Positions 14,110 through 26,364 of a DNA stretch of 64,000 bases are shown here, piece after piece. Source of the stretch: Aristolochia californica. Lineage: Eukaryota > Streptophyta > Magnoliopsida > Piperales > Aristolochiaceae. Within the stretch, counting starts at the first letter, position 1, and each line of letters begins with the position of its first letter. The notes beneath the pieces were generated by a model, which was given only the letters and a program-made list of their open reading frames with translations, was not told the origin of the DNA and ran no database searches. The stretch covers positions 18,849,276 through 18,913,275 of the forward strand of contig JARWKL010000006.1 in assembly GCA_029961685.1 (NCBI GenBank), read 5' to 3'. Both the position numbers and the translations under genes were made by a program.

Positions 14110-16113
14110 TCTTTCGTTGATTGTGAAACCCAATATTTAAAAAACTGAAAGAGTTTATAATCATTAAAAATCACATATTCATTTTGGAATTATCTCTCTC
14201 AACTTTTGTGCATTTCCATTTTGGAAATTCAATTTTTTTTCAAATCCAAACTTGAGTTTTCACTCTCCCATTTTTCTCGTAAACAAAAAGAAAAGGCAAA
14301 CCGATCACAAAAAAATAAAAATTTTAGAGTTTACGTATGCAAAAAATTGAAAACTATAATAAATGAAACTGAAGAAATTGTATCGTGCACTAAAAACGAA
14401 CACCAAAGTTTTGTTATCCATATTTGGGAAATTCCACTAGTACAACCCCTAATAGCGTGGTGGAATTTTATTAGAAAGAGTTTTCTAATTGATCCTTACA
14501 TCTTTTTAATGTGGTGCATATGCATGCCTGAAACATGTTGAAGATGAAAATGATCTAACGATTCTAAAATTTCAAGGAGTAGAAAAAATTAAATTCTCAA
14601 GTTAATGTGCTGTGGGATATTTACTAGAGCCAAACAACCATCTTTGTGACTATTTTACAAAAAGCGGATCTAACAATCATAGGACATCATAAATGTTTGG
14701 ATTGATTATTGATGTGTAATGACTTTAATTTTGTTAGAAATGACTTATGGTTTGGCAGTCAACACTCATTTAAAAATGCCTCACCCCCATCTTCTGTTGA
14801 TTGCAAAACCCAATATATAAAAAACTAATAGAGTTTACTATCCTTAAAAATTACAGATACTTTTTGGAATTATCTTTCTCAACATTTTCCCATTTCCATT
14901 TTGGATGTTAATTTTTTTTTCAAATCCAAACATGAGTTTTCTCTCTCCCATTTTTCTCATAAACAAAAAGAAAAGGAAAATAGATCACAACAAAATAAAA
15001 ATTTTAGAGTTTATGTAGGCAAAAATTGAAAACTATAATAAATGTAAGTGAAGAAAATTATTTCACGCACTAAAAATGAACACCAAATTTTTGTTATCCA
15101 TGTTTGGGAAATTCCACTTGTACAACCCCTAATAGCTTGGTCAAATTTTATAAGAAAGAGATTTCTAATTGATCCTAACATGTTGTCAATGTGGTGCATA
15201 TGCATGTCGAAAACATGTTGAATATGAAAATGACCTAATGATCCAAAAATTTCAAGGAGTAGAAAAACTTAAATTCCCAAGTTAACATGAAGTAGGATAT
15301 TTACTAGAGCCAAACAACCCACTTTTTGCTTATTTTACCAAAAATGGACCTAACAATAATAGATCACTGTAAATGTTTTGATTGATTAATGATGTGTAAC
15401 GGCTATAATTTTTGTTAGAAGTGACTTATGGTTTGGGAGTCAACACTAAGTTAAAAATCCTCGCCCCAACTATTCCGATAATTGCAAAACCCTAAATGTA
15501 AAACCTAAAAGAGTTTACATTCCTAAAAAATCACAGATAGTTTTTGGAATTATCTCTCTCAGCATTTGTGCATTTCCATTTTGGATATTAAATTTTTTTT
15601 CAAATCCAAACTTGAGTTTTCACTCTCCTATTTTTCTCGTGAACAAAATGATAATGAAAACAGATCACAACAAAATGAAAATTTTCGAGTTTATGTATGC
15701 AAAAATTTGAAATCTATAATAAATGTAAGTGTAGATTATTTCACACACTAAAAATGAACACCTAAGTTTTGTTATCCATGTTTGGGAAATTCCACTAGTG
15801 CAACCCCTAATAGCTTGTTGGAATTTTATAAGAAAGAGATTTCTAATTGATGCTAACTTGTTTTTAATGTGGTGGATATGCATGCCTAAAACATGTTGAA
15901 GATGCAAATGACCTAATGATACAAAAATTTCAAGGAGTAGAAAAAAATAAACTCTCAAGTTAACGTGCAATGGGATATTTACCAGAGCCAAACAACCCAC
16001 TTTTTACCTTTTTTACAAAAATCGGACCTAACAATCATAGATTAAATGTTTTGATTGATTATTGATGTGTAACGGCTATAATTTTTGTTAGAAGTGACTT
16101 ATGGTTAGGGATT

Positions 16114-16139
16114 CCCCCCTCCCCCCCCCCCCCCCCCCC
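16114..16139 (+). repeat. Poly-C tract, 6 C + T + 19 C
   Basis: The tract follows GGTTAGGGATT directly. The usual CAACACTCAGTTAAAAATG segment is missing, so a short deletion ends at the tract. Confidence 0.93.
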
Positions 16140-16384
16140 TTTTCCGATGTTCGCAAAACCCAATATATAAAAAATAAAAGAGTTTACAATCCTTAAAATC
16201 ACAAATACTTTTTGGAATTATCTTTCTCAGCATTTGTGCATTTCAATTTTGGATGTTCAATTTTTTTTTCAAATCCAAACTTGAGTTTTCACTCTCTCTT
16301 TTTTTTCGTAAACAAAAAATATAAGGCAAATAGATCACAAAAAAATAAAAATTTTAGATTTTATGTATGCAAAAAATTGAAAAC

Positions 16385-17200
16385 TATAATAATGTAAGTG
16401 AAGAAAAAATATTAACGCATGCAAAATGAACACCAAAGTTTTGTTACCCATGTTTGGGAAATTCCACTAGTACAACCCCTAATTACCTTCCCGAATTTGA
16501 TATGAAAGAGATTTCTAATTGATCCTAACATGCTTTAAGTGTGGTGGATAAGCATGCCGGAAACGTGTTGATGATGCAAATGACCTAATGATCCAAAAAT
16601 TTCGAGGAGAAAAAATTAAATTCTCAAGTTAACGTGCAGTGAGATATTTACCTGAGCCAAACAACCCACTTTTTGCCTATTTTACAAAATGAGGACCTAA
16701 AACTCATAGATCATCGTAAATGTTTTCATCGATTAATGATTTTTAACTGCTAAAATGTTTGTTAGAAATGACCAGTGTTTTGGGACTCGACACTTAGTTA
16801 AAAATGCCTTCCACCCCCTCTTCCGATGATTGCAAAACCAAATATATAAAAACTGAAATGAGTTTACAATCCTTTAAAATGACAGATACTCACAGATACT
16901 TTTTGGAATTATCTCTCCCAGGATTTGTGCATTTTCATTTTGGATGTTCAATTTTTTCTGAAATCCAAGCTAAGTTTTCACTCACCCATTTTTCTCGTAA
17001 ACAAAAAGATAAGGCAAATAGATCACAACAAAATGAAAATTTTAGACGTTATCTATGCAAAAAATTGAAAACTATAAAAAATTTAGTGAAGAAAATTATT
17101 TCACACACTAAAAAAGAACACCAAAGTTTTGTTATCCATGTTTGGGAAATTCCACTAGTACAACCCCTAATAGCTTGCAAGAATTTATAAGAAAGAGATT
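16385..17200 (+). repeat. Segmental duplication, right copy (offset about 6.58 kb)
   Basis: This is the partner of 9800-10640. It keeps the 10-bp insertion in a clearer form: ACAGATACTC at 16882-16891 is followed at once by ACAGATACTT, so the insertion began as a tandem duplication that has since mutated in the left copy. Homology stops near 17209, where about 55 bp have been deleted: AATTGAT runs directly into AAATGTTGAAG. Confidence 0.82.
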
Positions 17201-18659
17201 TCTAATTGATAAATGTTGAAGATTCAAATGACCTAAAGATCAAAAAATTTTAAGGAGAAGAAAAAATTAAATTCTCAAGTTAACGTGCAATGGGATATTT
17301 ACAAGAGCCAAACAACACACTTTTTGCCTATTTTACAAAAAGCGAACCTAGATCATCGTAAATGTTTTGATCAATTAATGATGTGTAATGGCTATAATTT
17401 TATTAGAAATCACCTATAATTTGGGAGTCAATATTTAGTTAAAAAAAAGTTCCCCCCCCCCCCCCCCCCTCCTCTTTCGATGATTGCAAAACCCAAGATA
17501 TAAAAAACTAAAACAGTTTAAAATCCTTAAAAATCACATACACTTTTTGGAATTATCACTCTCAGCATTTGCGCATTTCCAATTATGGAAGCGCAATTTT
17601 TTTTCAAATCCATACTTTAGTTTTCAGTCTCCCATTTTTCTCGTAAACAAAAAGATAAGCCAAATAGATAAAAACAAAATGAAAATTTTAGAGTTTATGT
17701 ATGAAAAAAATTGAAAACTATAATTAATGTTAGAGAAGAAAATTATTTCACGCACTAAAAATGAACACCAAAATTGTGTTATCCATGTTTGGGAAATTCC
17801 ACTAGTACAACCCCATATAGTTTGCTGAAATTTTATAAGAAAGAGATTTCTAATTGATCCTAACATGTTTTAAATATGGTAGATATACATGCCTGAAACA
17901 TGTTGAAGATCCAAAAGACCTAAAGATCAAAAAATTTCAAGGAGTAGAAATAATTAAATTCTCAAGTTAACATGTGGAGGGATATTTACTAGAGCCAAAC
18001 AACGCACTTTTTGCCTATTTTACACAAAGCGGACCTAACAATCATAGATCATCGTAAATGTTTTGATCGATTAATGGTGTGTAATGGCTATAATTTTTGT
18101 TAGAAATGAATTTTAGTTTGGGAGCCAACACTCAGTTAAAAATGCCTCGCCCCCTCTTCCGATGATTGCAAAACCCAATATATATAAAACTAAAAGAGTT
18201 TACAATCCTTAAAAATCACAAATACATTTTTGAATTATCTCTCTCAGCATTTACGCATTTCCATTTTGGATGTTCAATTTTTTTTCAAATCCAAACTTGA
18301 GTTTTCACTCTCCCATTTCTCTCGAAAACAAAAAGATAAGGCCCATAGATCACAACAAAACGAAAATTTTTGAGTTTATGTATGCAAAAAATTGAAAACT
18401 ATAAAAAATTTAAGTGAAAAAAATTATTTCACACACTAAAAATGAACACCAAAGTTTTTTTATCCATGTTTTGGAAATTTGACTAGTACAACCCCTAATA
18501 GCTTGCTGGAATTTTATAAGAAAGAGATTTCTAATTAGTCCTAACATGTTTTAAATGTCGTAGGTATGCATGCCTGAAATAAGTTGAAGATGCAAATGAC
18601 CTAAAGATCCAAAAATTTCAAGGAGTAGAAAAAAATTAAATTCTCAAGTTAACAAATGG
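17201..18659 (+). repeat. Monomer block 17.2-18.66 kb
   Basis: Anchors are at 17479 and 18161. Unit 17479 shares AATTATGGA, ATCCATACTTTAG and AATGTTAGAGAAGAAAA with units 12083 and 20878, and all three follow a C-tract. The block otherwise shows the normal monomer order. Confidence 0.88.
17452..17469 (+). repeat. Poly-C tract, 18 C
   Basis: It follows TTAAAAAAAAGTT, an A-expanded version of the usual TTAAAAATG context, and precedes the unit at 17479. Confidence 0.94.
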
Positions 18660-20860
18660 TGGGATATTTAATAGAGCCAAACAACCCACTTTTTTGCCTA
18701 TTTTACAAAAAGCAGACCTTACAATCATAGATCATTGTAAATGTTTTGATCAATTAATAATGTGTAATGGCTATAATTTTTTTAGAAATGACCTATGGTT
18801 TGGCAGACAACACTGAGTTAAAAATGCCTTCCCCCCCACTTCCAACGATTTCAAAAACTACAAGAGTTTACAATGCTTAAAAATCAGAGATACTTTTTGG
18901 AATTATCTCTCTCAGCATTTTTGCATTTCCATTTTGCATGTGATATTTTTTTTCAAATCCAAACTTCAGTTTTCACTCTCCCATTTTTCTCATAAACAAA
19001 AAGAAAAGGCAACTGGATCACAACAAAATGAAAATTTTAGAGTTTATGCATGTAAAAAATTGAAAACTATTACTAATATTAGTGATGAAAATCATTTCAC
19101 CCTCTAAAAATGAACACCAAAGTTTTGTTATCCATGTTTGGGAAATTCCACAAGTACAACCCCTTATAGCTTGCTGAAATTTTATAAGAAAGAGATTTCT
19201 AATTGATCCTAACATGTTTTAAATGTGGTATATATGCATGTCGGAAACATGTTGAAGATGCAAATGAGCATAAGATCAAAAAATTTCAAAGAGCAAAAAA
19301 AATTAAATTCTCAAGTTAACGAGCTTTGGGATATTTACTCGCGCCTAACAACCCACTTTTTGCCAATTTTACATAGAGTGGACATAAAAATCATTGATCA
19401 TTGTAAATGTTTAATCTATTATTGATGTGTAACGAATATAATTTTTGTTAGAAATGACTTATGGTTTCGGAGTCAACACTCAGTAAAAAATGCCTCCCCC
19501 CCCCACCCCCCCTCCTCTTTTGATGATCGCAGAACCCTATCTATAAAAAAATAAAAGATTTTACAATCCTTAAAAATCAGAGATACGTTTTGGAATTATC
19601 TCTCTTAGCATTTGTGCATTTTCCATTTTGGATGTTCAATTATTTTTCAAATCCAAACTTGAGTTTTCACTCTCCCATTTTTCTCGTAAACAAAAGATAA
19701 GGCAAAGAGATCACAACAAAAGGAAAATTTTAGAGTTTATGTATGGAAAAAATTAAAAACTACAATAAATGTAAGTGAAGAAAAGAATTTCACACACTAC
19801 AAATGAACACCAAAGTTTTGTTATCCATGTTTGGGAAATTCCACTAGTACAAGCCCTAATAGATTGCTAGAATTTGATAAGAAAGAGATTTCTAATTGAT
19901 CCTAACATGTTTTAAATGTGGTAGATACGCATGCGTGAAACATGTTGAAGATACTAAAGATCAAAAAATTTCAAGGACGAGAAAAAATTAAATTCTCAAA
20001 TTAAGGTGTGGTGGGATATTTACAAGAGCCATACAACCCACTTTTTTCCTATTTTACACAAAGCGGACCTAACAATCATAGATCATCGTAAATGTTTTGA
20101 TCGATTAATGATGTATAACGGCTATAATTTATGGTAGAAATGACTTATGGTTTGGGAGTCAACACTCAGTTAAATATGCCTCGCCCCCCTCTTCAGATGA
20201 TTGCACAACCCAATATATATATATAAAAAAAGAGTTTACAATCCGTAAAAATCATAGATAATTTTTGGAATTATCTCTCACAGGATTTGTGTATTTCCAT
20301 TTTGAATGTTCAATTTTTTTCAATATCCAAACTTGAGTTTTCACTCTCCCATTTTTCATTAAACAAAAAGTTACGGTACATAACTCACAACAAAATGAAA
20401 ATTTTAGAGTTTATGTATACAAAATATTAAAAAATATAATAAATGTAAGTGAAGAAAATTATTTCACGCACTAAAAATGAACACCAAAGTTTTGTAATCC
20501 ATGTTTGGGAAATTTCACTAGTACAACCCTTAATCGCTTGCTAGAATTTTATAAGAAAGAGATTTCTAATTGATCCTAAGATGTTTAAATGTGGTGGATA
20601 AGCATGCCAGAAACGTGTTTATGATGCAAATGACCTAATGATCGAAAAATTTCAAGGAGTAGAAGAAATTAAATTCTCAAGATAACGTGTGGTGGGATAT
20701 TTACGAGACCAAACAACCCAGTTTTTGCCAATTTTACAAAAAGCAGACCTAAAAAATCATAGATCTTCGTAAATGTTTTGAGCGATTAATGATGTGTAAC
20801 GGTTATAATTTTTGTTAGAAATGACCTATGGTTTGGGAGTCAACACTCAGTTAAAAAAGC
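18660..20860 (+). repeat. Segmental duplication, right copy (about 3.2 monomers)
   Basis: This is the partner of 6690-8870, with anchors at 18844, 19522 and 20196. Copy-specific differences include a shortened first segment after anchor 18844 (the CCCAATATATA part is gone) and a longer C-tract before 19522. The same order of three unusual units in both places rules out independent convergence of single monomers. Confidence 0.8.
19496..19512 (+). repeat. C-tract, 9 C + A + 7 C
   Basis: Interrupted tract before the unit at 19522. The duplicated partner unit at 7520 has no tract at all (ACTCTTTTGATG), so the length changed after the 12-kb duplication. Confidence 0.9.
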
Positions 20861-22230
20861 CACCCCCCCTCTCTTTGGATGATTGCAAAACCCAAGATAT
20901 AAAAATCTAAAAGAGTTTACTATCCTTAAAAATCACATATACTTTTTGGAATTTTTACTCTCAGCATTTGTGCATTTCCAATTATGGATGCTCAATTCTT
21001 TTTCAAATCCATACTTTAGTTTTCAGTCTTCCATTTTTCTCGTAAACAAAAAGATAAGGCAAATAGATAAAAACAAAATGAAAATTTTAGAGTTTATGTA
21101 TGAAAAAAATTGAAAACTCTAATAAATGTTAGAGAAGAAAATTATTTCACGCACTAAAAATGAACACCAAAGTTTTGTTATCCATGTTCGGGAAATTCCT
21201 CGAGTACAACCCCTAATATCTTGCAGGAATTTTATAAGAAAGAGATTTCTAATTAATCCTAACATGTTTTAAATGTGGTGGATATGCATGCCTGAAAAAT
21301 GTTGAAGTCGCAAATGACCTAATGATCCAAAAATTTCGAGTAGAAAAAATTAAATTCTCAAGTAAACATGTGGTGGGATATTTACCAAAGCCAAACAACC
21401 CACTTTTTACCTATTTTTGAAAAGGCGGACCTAACAATGATAGATCATCATAAATGTTTTGATCAATTAATGATGTGTAACGGCTACAATTTTCTTAGAA
21501 ATGACTTATGGTGAGGGAGTCAACACTCAGTTAAAAATGCCTCGCCCCCCTCATCCTTTGATTAAAAAACTCAATGTATAAAAAACCAAAAGAGTTTACA
21601 TTTCTAAAAAATCACAGATACTTTTTGGAATTGTCTTTCTCAGCATTTGTGCATTTCCATTTTCGATGTTCTATTTTTTTTCGTATCCAAACTTCGAGTT
21701 TTCAGTCTCCCACTTTTCTCGTAAACAAAAAGATTAGGCAAATTGATCACAACAAAATAAAAATTTAAGAGTTTATGTATGCAAAAAATTAAAAACTGTA
21801 ATAAATGTAAGCGAAGAAAATTATTTCACACACTAAAAATGAACTCCAATGTTTTGTTATCCATATTTGTGAAATGCCACTAGTACAACCCGTAATAGCT
21901 TGTTGCAATTTTATAAGAAAGAGATTTCTAATTGATCCTAACTTGTGTTAAATGTGGTAGAAAAATATTGCCAGAAACATGTTGATGATGCAAATGATCT
22001 AATGATCCAAAAATTTCAAGGAGTAGAAAAAATTAAATTCTCAAGTTAACGTGTGGTGGGATATTTACGAGACCCAAACAACTCACTTTTTACCTATTTT
22101 ACAAAAACGGACCTAAAAAATCATAGATCTTCGTAAATGTTTTGAGCGATTAAATATGTATAACGGCTATAATTTTTGTTAGAAATGACCTATGGTTTGA
22201 GAGTCAACTCTCAGTTAAAAAAGCAATGAC

Positions 22231-22274
22231 CTGCCCCCCATCCCCCTCCCGCCCGCCCTCCCTCTATCTCCCTT
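22231..22274 (+). repeat. Irregular C/T-rich spacer
   Basis: A mixed C-rich stretch with interspersed T, G and A occupies the poly-C site before the unit at 22279. It looks like an old expanded tract that has accumulated substitutions. Confidence 0.85.
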
Positions 22275-23649
22275 TTCAGATGATTGCAAAACCCAATATA
22301 TAAAAAACTAAAAGAGTTTACAATCCTTAAAAATCATAGATACTTTTTGGAACTATCTTTCTCAGCATTTGTGCATTTCCATTTTGGATGTTCAATTTTT
22401 TTTTATATCCAAACTTTAGTTTTCACTCTCCCATTCTTCTCGTAAATAAAAAGATAAGGCAAAAAGATCACAACAAAATGAAAATTTTAGAGTTTATGTA
22501 TGCAAAAAATTGAAAACTATAATTAAAGTAAGTGAAGAAAATTATTTCACGCTCTTAAAATGAAAACCAAAGTTTTGTTATCCATTTTTGGGAAATTCCA
22601 CTAGTACAACTCCTAATAGCTTGGTGGAATTTTATAAGAATGTGATTTCTAATTGATCCTAACATGTTTTAAATGTGGTGGATATGCAAGCCTGAAACAT
22701 GTTAAGGAGGCATATGACCTAATGATCAAAAAATTTGGAGTAGAAAAATATAAATTCTCAAGTTAACGTGCGATGGGATATTTACCATAGCCAAACAACC
22801 CACTTTTTCCCTATTTTACAAAAAGCGGACCTAACATTCATAGATCATCATTAGATCATCATAAATTTTTTGATCAATTAATGATTTGTAACGTCTACAT
22901 TTTTTATTAGAAATGACTTATGGTTTGGGAGTCAATACTCAGTTAAAAATTCCTCACCCCCCTCTTCCTATGATTGTAAAACCCATAATATAAAAACCTA
23001 AAAGAGTTTACAATCCATAAAAATCACAGATACTTATTGGAATTATCTCTCTCAACATTTGTGCATTTCCATTCAGGATGTACAATTTTTTTTCAAATCC
23101 AAACTTGAGTTTTCACTCTCCCATTTTTATCGTAAACAAACAGATAAGGCACATTGATCACAACAAAATGAAAATTTAGAGTTTATGTATGCAAAAAATT
23201 GAAAACTATAATAAATGTAAGAGAAGAAAATTATTTCACGCACTAAAAATGAACACCAAAGTTTTCTTATCCTTGTTTGGGAAATTCCACAAGTACAACC
23301 CCTAACAGCTTGGTGGAATTTTATAAGAAAGAGATTTCTAATTGATCCTAACATGATTTAAATGTAGTGGATAAGCATGCCGAAAACATGTTGATGATGC
23401 AAATGACCTAATGATCCAAAAATTTCAAGAAGTAGAAAAAATTAAATTGTCAAGTCAACATGTGGTGGGAAATTTACCAGAGCCAAACAACCCACTTTTT
23501 GCATATTTTACAAAAAGCGGACCTAACAATCATAGATCATAAAAAATGTTTTGATCGATTAATGATGTGTAACGGCTATAATTTTGGATGGAAATCACCT
23601 ATGGTTTGGGAGTCAACACTCAGTTAAAATTGCCTTGCCCCCCTCTTCT

Positions 23650-24331
23650 GATGATTGCCAAACCCAATATATAAAAACCTAAAAGAGTTTAAAATCCTTA
23701 AAAATCACAAATACTTATTGGAATTATCCCTCTCAGAATTTGTGCATTTCCATTTTGGATGATCAAATTTTTTTCAAATCCAAACTTGAGTGTTCACTCT
23801 CCCATTTTTCTCGTAAAGAAAAAGAAAAGGCAAAAAGATTACAACAAAATGAAAATTTTAGAGTTTATGTATGTAAAAAATTGAAAACTATAATAATTTT
23901 AAGCGAGAAAATTATTTCATGCACTAAAAATGAACACCAAAGTTTTGTTATCCATGTTTTGGAAATTCCACAAGTACAACCCCTAATAGCTTGCTGGAAT
24001 TTTATAAGAAAGAGATTTCTAATTGAACCTAACATGTTTTAAATGTGGTCAATATGCATGCCCAAAACATGTTCAAGATGCAAATGACCTCTTGATCAAA
24101 AATTTTTAAGGAGTAAAAACAAATTAAATTCTAAAGTTAACGTGCGATAGGATATTTACTAGAGCCAAACAACCCACTTTCTTACTATTTTACATAAAGC
24201 GGACCTAACAATCATAGATCATTGTAAATGTTTTGATCAATTAATGATGTTTAACGGCTATAACTTTTGATAGAAATAACTTATGGTTTGGGAGTCAACA
24301 CTAAGTTAAAAATGCCTCACCCCCCTCTTCT
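23650..24331 (+). repeat. Representative full-length monomer (682 bp)
   Basis: A complete unit is useful for describing the monomer. It holds the anchor at 23650, TATATAAAAA at 23668-23677, a T-run at 23768-23774, a CpG in TCTCGTAAA at 23812, the conserved GTTTTGTTATCCATG block near 23941, GCATGC near 24056, and ends with a short C-tract just before the next anchor at 24332. The sequence is A/T-rich throughout. The only G/C-rich parts are the C-tract and small islands around GGGAGTCAACACT and GTGCGGTGGG. I found no internal sub-repeat by eye, so 680 bp looks like the basic period and not a multimer of a shorter recognisable unit. Confidence 0.9.
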
Positions 24332-26350
24332 GATGATTGCAAAACCCTATATATAAAAAACTAAAAGAGTTTAAAGTCCTTAAAAATCACAGATACTTTT
24401 TGGAATTATCTCTCTTAGCATTTGTGCAATTCCATTTTGGATGTTCAATTTTTTTAAAAATCCAAACTTGAGTATTCTCTCTCCCATTTTTCTCGTCAAC
24501 AAAAAGATAAGGCAAATAGATTAAAAAAAAATCTAAATTTTAGAGTTTATGTATGGAAAAAATTCAAAACTGAAATAAATGAAAGTTAATAAAAAAATTT
24601 CACGTACTAAAAATAAACACCAAAGTTCTGATATCCATGTTTAGGAAATTCCACTAGTACAACCCCTAATATCTTGGTGGAATTTTATTAGGAAGAGATT
24701 TCTAATTGATCCTAACATGTTTTAAATGTGGTGGATATGCATGCCTGAAACATGTTGAAGATGCAAATGGCCTAATGATAAAAAAATTTCAAGGAGTAGA
24801 AAATATTAAATCCTCAAGTTAACGTGCAATGGGATATTTACAAGAGCCAAACAACCCACTTTTATCCTATTTTTAAAAAGCGGACCTAACAACCATAGAT
24901 CATCGTAAATGGTTTGATTGGTTAATGATGTGTACCGGCTATAATTTTTGTTAGAAGTGACTTATGGTTTGGGAGCCAACACTTAGTTAAAAATGCCTCA
25001 CCGCCCCACTTCCGATGATTCCAAAACCCAATAAATAAAAAACTAAAAGAGTTTAAATTCCTTAAAAATCACAGATACATTTTGGAATTATATCTCTCAG
25101 CATTTGTGCATATCCATTTTGGATGTTCAATTTTTTTTCAAATCCAAACTTGAGTTTTCACTCTCACATTTTTCTCGAAATAAAAAATTTAAGGCAAATA
25201 ATTCACAAAAAAATGAAAATTTTAGAGTTTATGTATGCAAAAAGTTGAAAGCTATAATAAATGTAACTGACGACAATTATTTCACGCACTAAAAATGAAC
25301 ACCAAAGTTTTGTTATCCATGTTTGGGTAATTCCACTAGTACAACCACTAATAACTTGGTGGAACTTAATAAGAAAGAGATTTCTAATTGATCCTAACAT
25401 ATTTTAAATGTGGTGGATATGCATGCCTGAAACATGTTGAAGATGCAAATGACCTAATGATCCAAAAATTTCAAGGAGTAGAAAAAATTAAAATTCTCAA
25501 GTTAACGTGCAGTCGGATATACCAGAGCCAAAAAACCCACTTTTCGCCTATTTTACAAAAAATGGACCTAACAATCGAAGATCATTGTAAATGTTTTGAT
25601 TGATTAATGATGTGTGACGGTTATAATTTTTGGTAGAAATGACTTACGGTTTGGGAGTCAACACTCAGTTAAAATGCCTCGGCGCCCCCTCTTCCGATGA
25701 TTGCAAAACCCAATAGATTAAAAATTAAAAGAGTTTACATCCCTTAAAAATAAAAGATACTTTTTGGAATTATATCTCTCAGCATTTGTGAATACCCAAT
25801 TTGGATGTTCAATTTTTGTCAAATCCAAACTTGAGTTTTCATTCTCCTATTTTCTTGTAAATAGAAAGATAAGCCCAATAGATCATAACCAAATAAAAAT
25901 TTAGGGTTTATGTATGCAACAAATTGAAAACTAAAATAAATTTCAGTGAAGAAAATTATTTCACGCACTAAAAATGAACACCAAAGTTTTGTTATCCACG
26001 TTTGGGAAATTCCACTTGTACAACCCCTAATTGCTTGGTGGAATTTAGTTAGATAGAGATTTCTAATTGACCCTAAGATGTTTTAAATGTGGTGGATATG
26101 TATGCCTAAAACATGTTGAAGATGCAAATGACCTAAAGATCCAAAAATTTCAAGCAATAGAAAAAATTAAATTCTCAATGTAATGTGCGGTTGGATATTT
26201 ACCTGAGCCAAACAACCCACTTTTTGCCTATTTTACATAAAGCGGACCTAACAATCATAGATCATAGTAAATGTTTTCATCGATTAATAATTTTTATTAG
26301 AAATGACTTATGGTTTGGGAGTCAACATTCAGTTAAAAAAGTCTCACCCT

Positions 26351-26364
26351 CCCCCCCCCCCCCC
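26351..26364 (+). repeat. Poly-C tract, 14 C
   Basis: Located between CACCCT and TCCTCCTC, in front of the type 5 unit at 26377. Confidence 0.94.

Larger units (their letters stand above)
12083..16384 (+). repeat. Monomer block 12.1-16.4 kb
   Basis: Anchors are at 12083, 12755, 13434, 14116, 14796, 15477 and 16146. Unit 12083 belongs to a variant family with AATTATGGATGCTCAA and ATCCATACTTTAG, also seen at 17479 and 20878. Unit 13434 resembles 3690 (both have TATAAATAACTAAAAGA). Unit 14116 resembles 4372 in its second half. Just before 16146 about 28 bp are missing and the sequence jumps from GGTTAGGGATT into the C-tract. No non-satellite DNA is seen. Confidence 0.9.
20878..24331 (+). repeat. 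Monomer block 20.9-24.3 kb
   Basis: Anchors are at 20878, 21557, 22279, 22969 and 23650. Unit 20878 is the third member of the AATTATGGATGCTCAA family. The end of unit 21557 has a long irregular C-rich spacer (22231-22274). Unit 22279 contains an 11-bp perfect tandem duplication, TAGATCATCAT, at 22841-22862. No unit here is strongly truncated. Confidence 0.9.

Noticed and set aside
16804..17190. Plus-strand reading frames of 60-128 codons recurring about once per monomer (for example 16804-17190, 32615-32956, 61101-61373)
   Set aside because: They cover the same part of the repeat each time and are ended or split at random by indels. Several begin with TTG or other non-ATG codons and encode low-complexity K/F/I/S-rich sequence with no recognisable domain. 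They are open by chance in related copies of one consensus.
25388..25603. CFKCGGYACLKH-like peptide in the frames at 25388, 29207, 34417, 39142, 42586 and 46680, resembling a zinc knuckle
   Set aside because: The spacing is CX2CX4CX2H, not the retroviral-type CX2CX4HX4C. The frame is short and frequently interrupted, and the codons simply translate the AACATGTTTTAAATGTGG block of the satellite.
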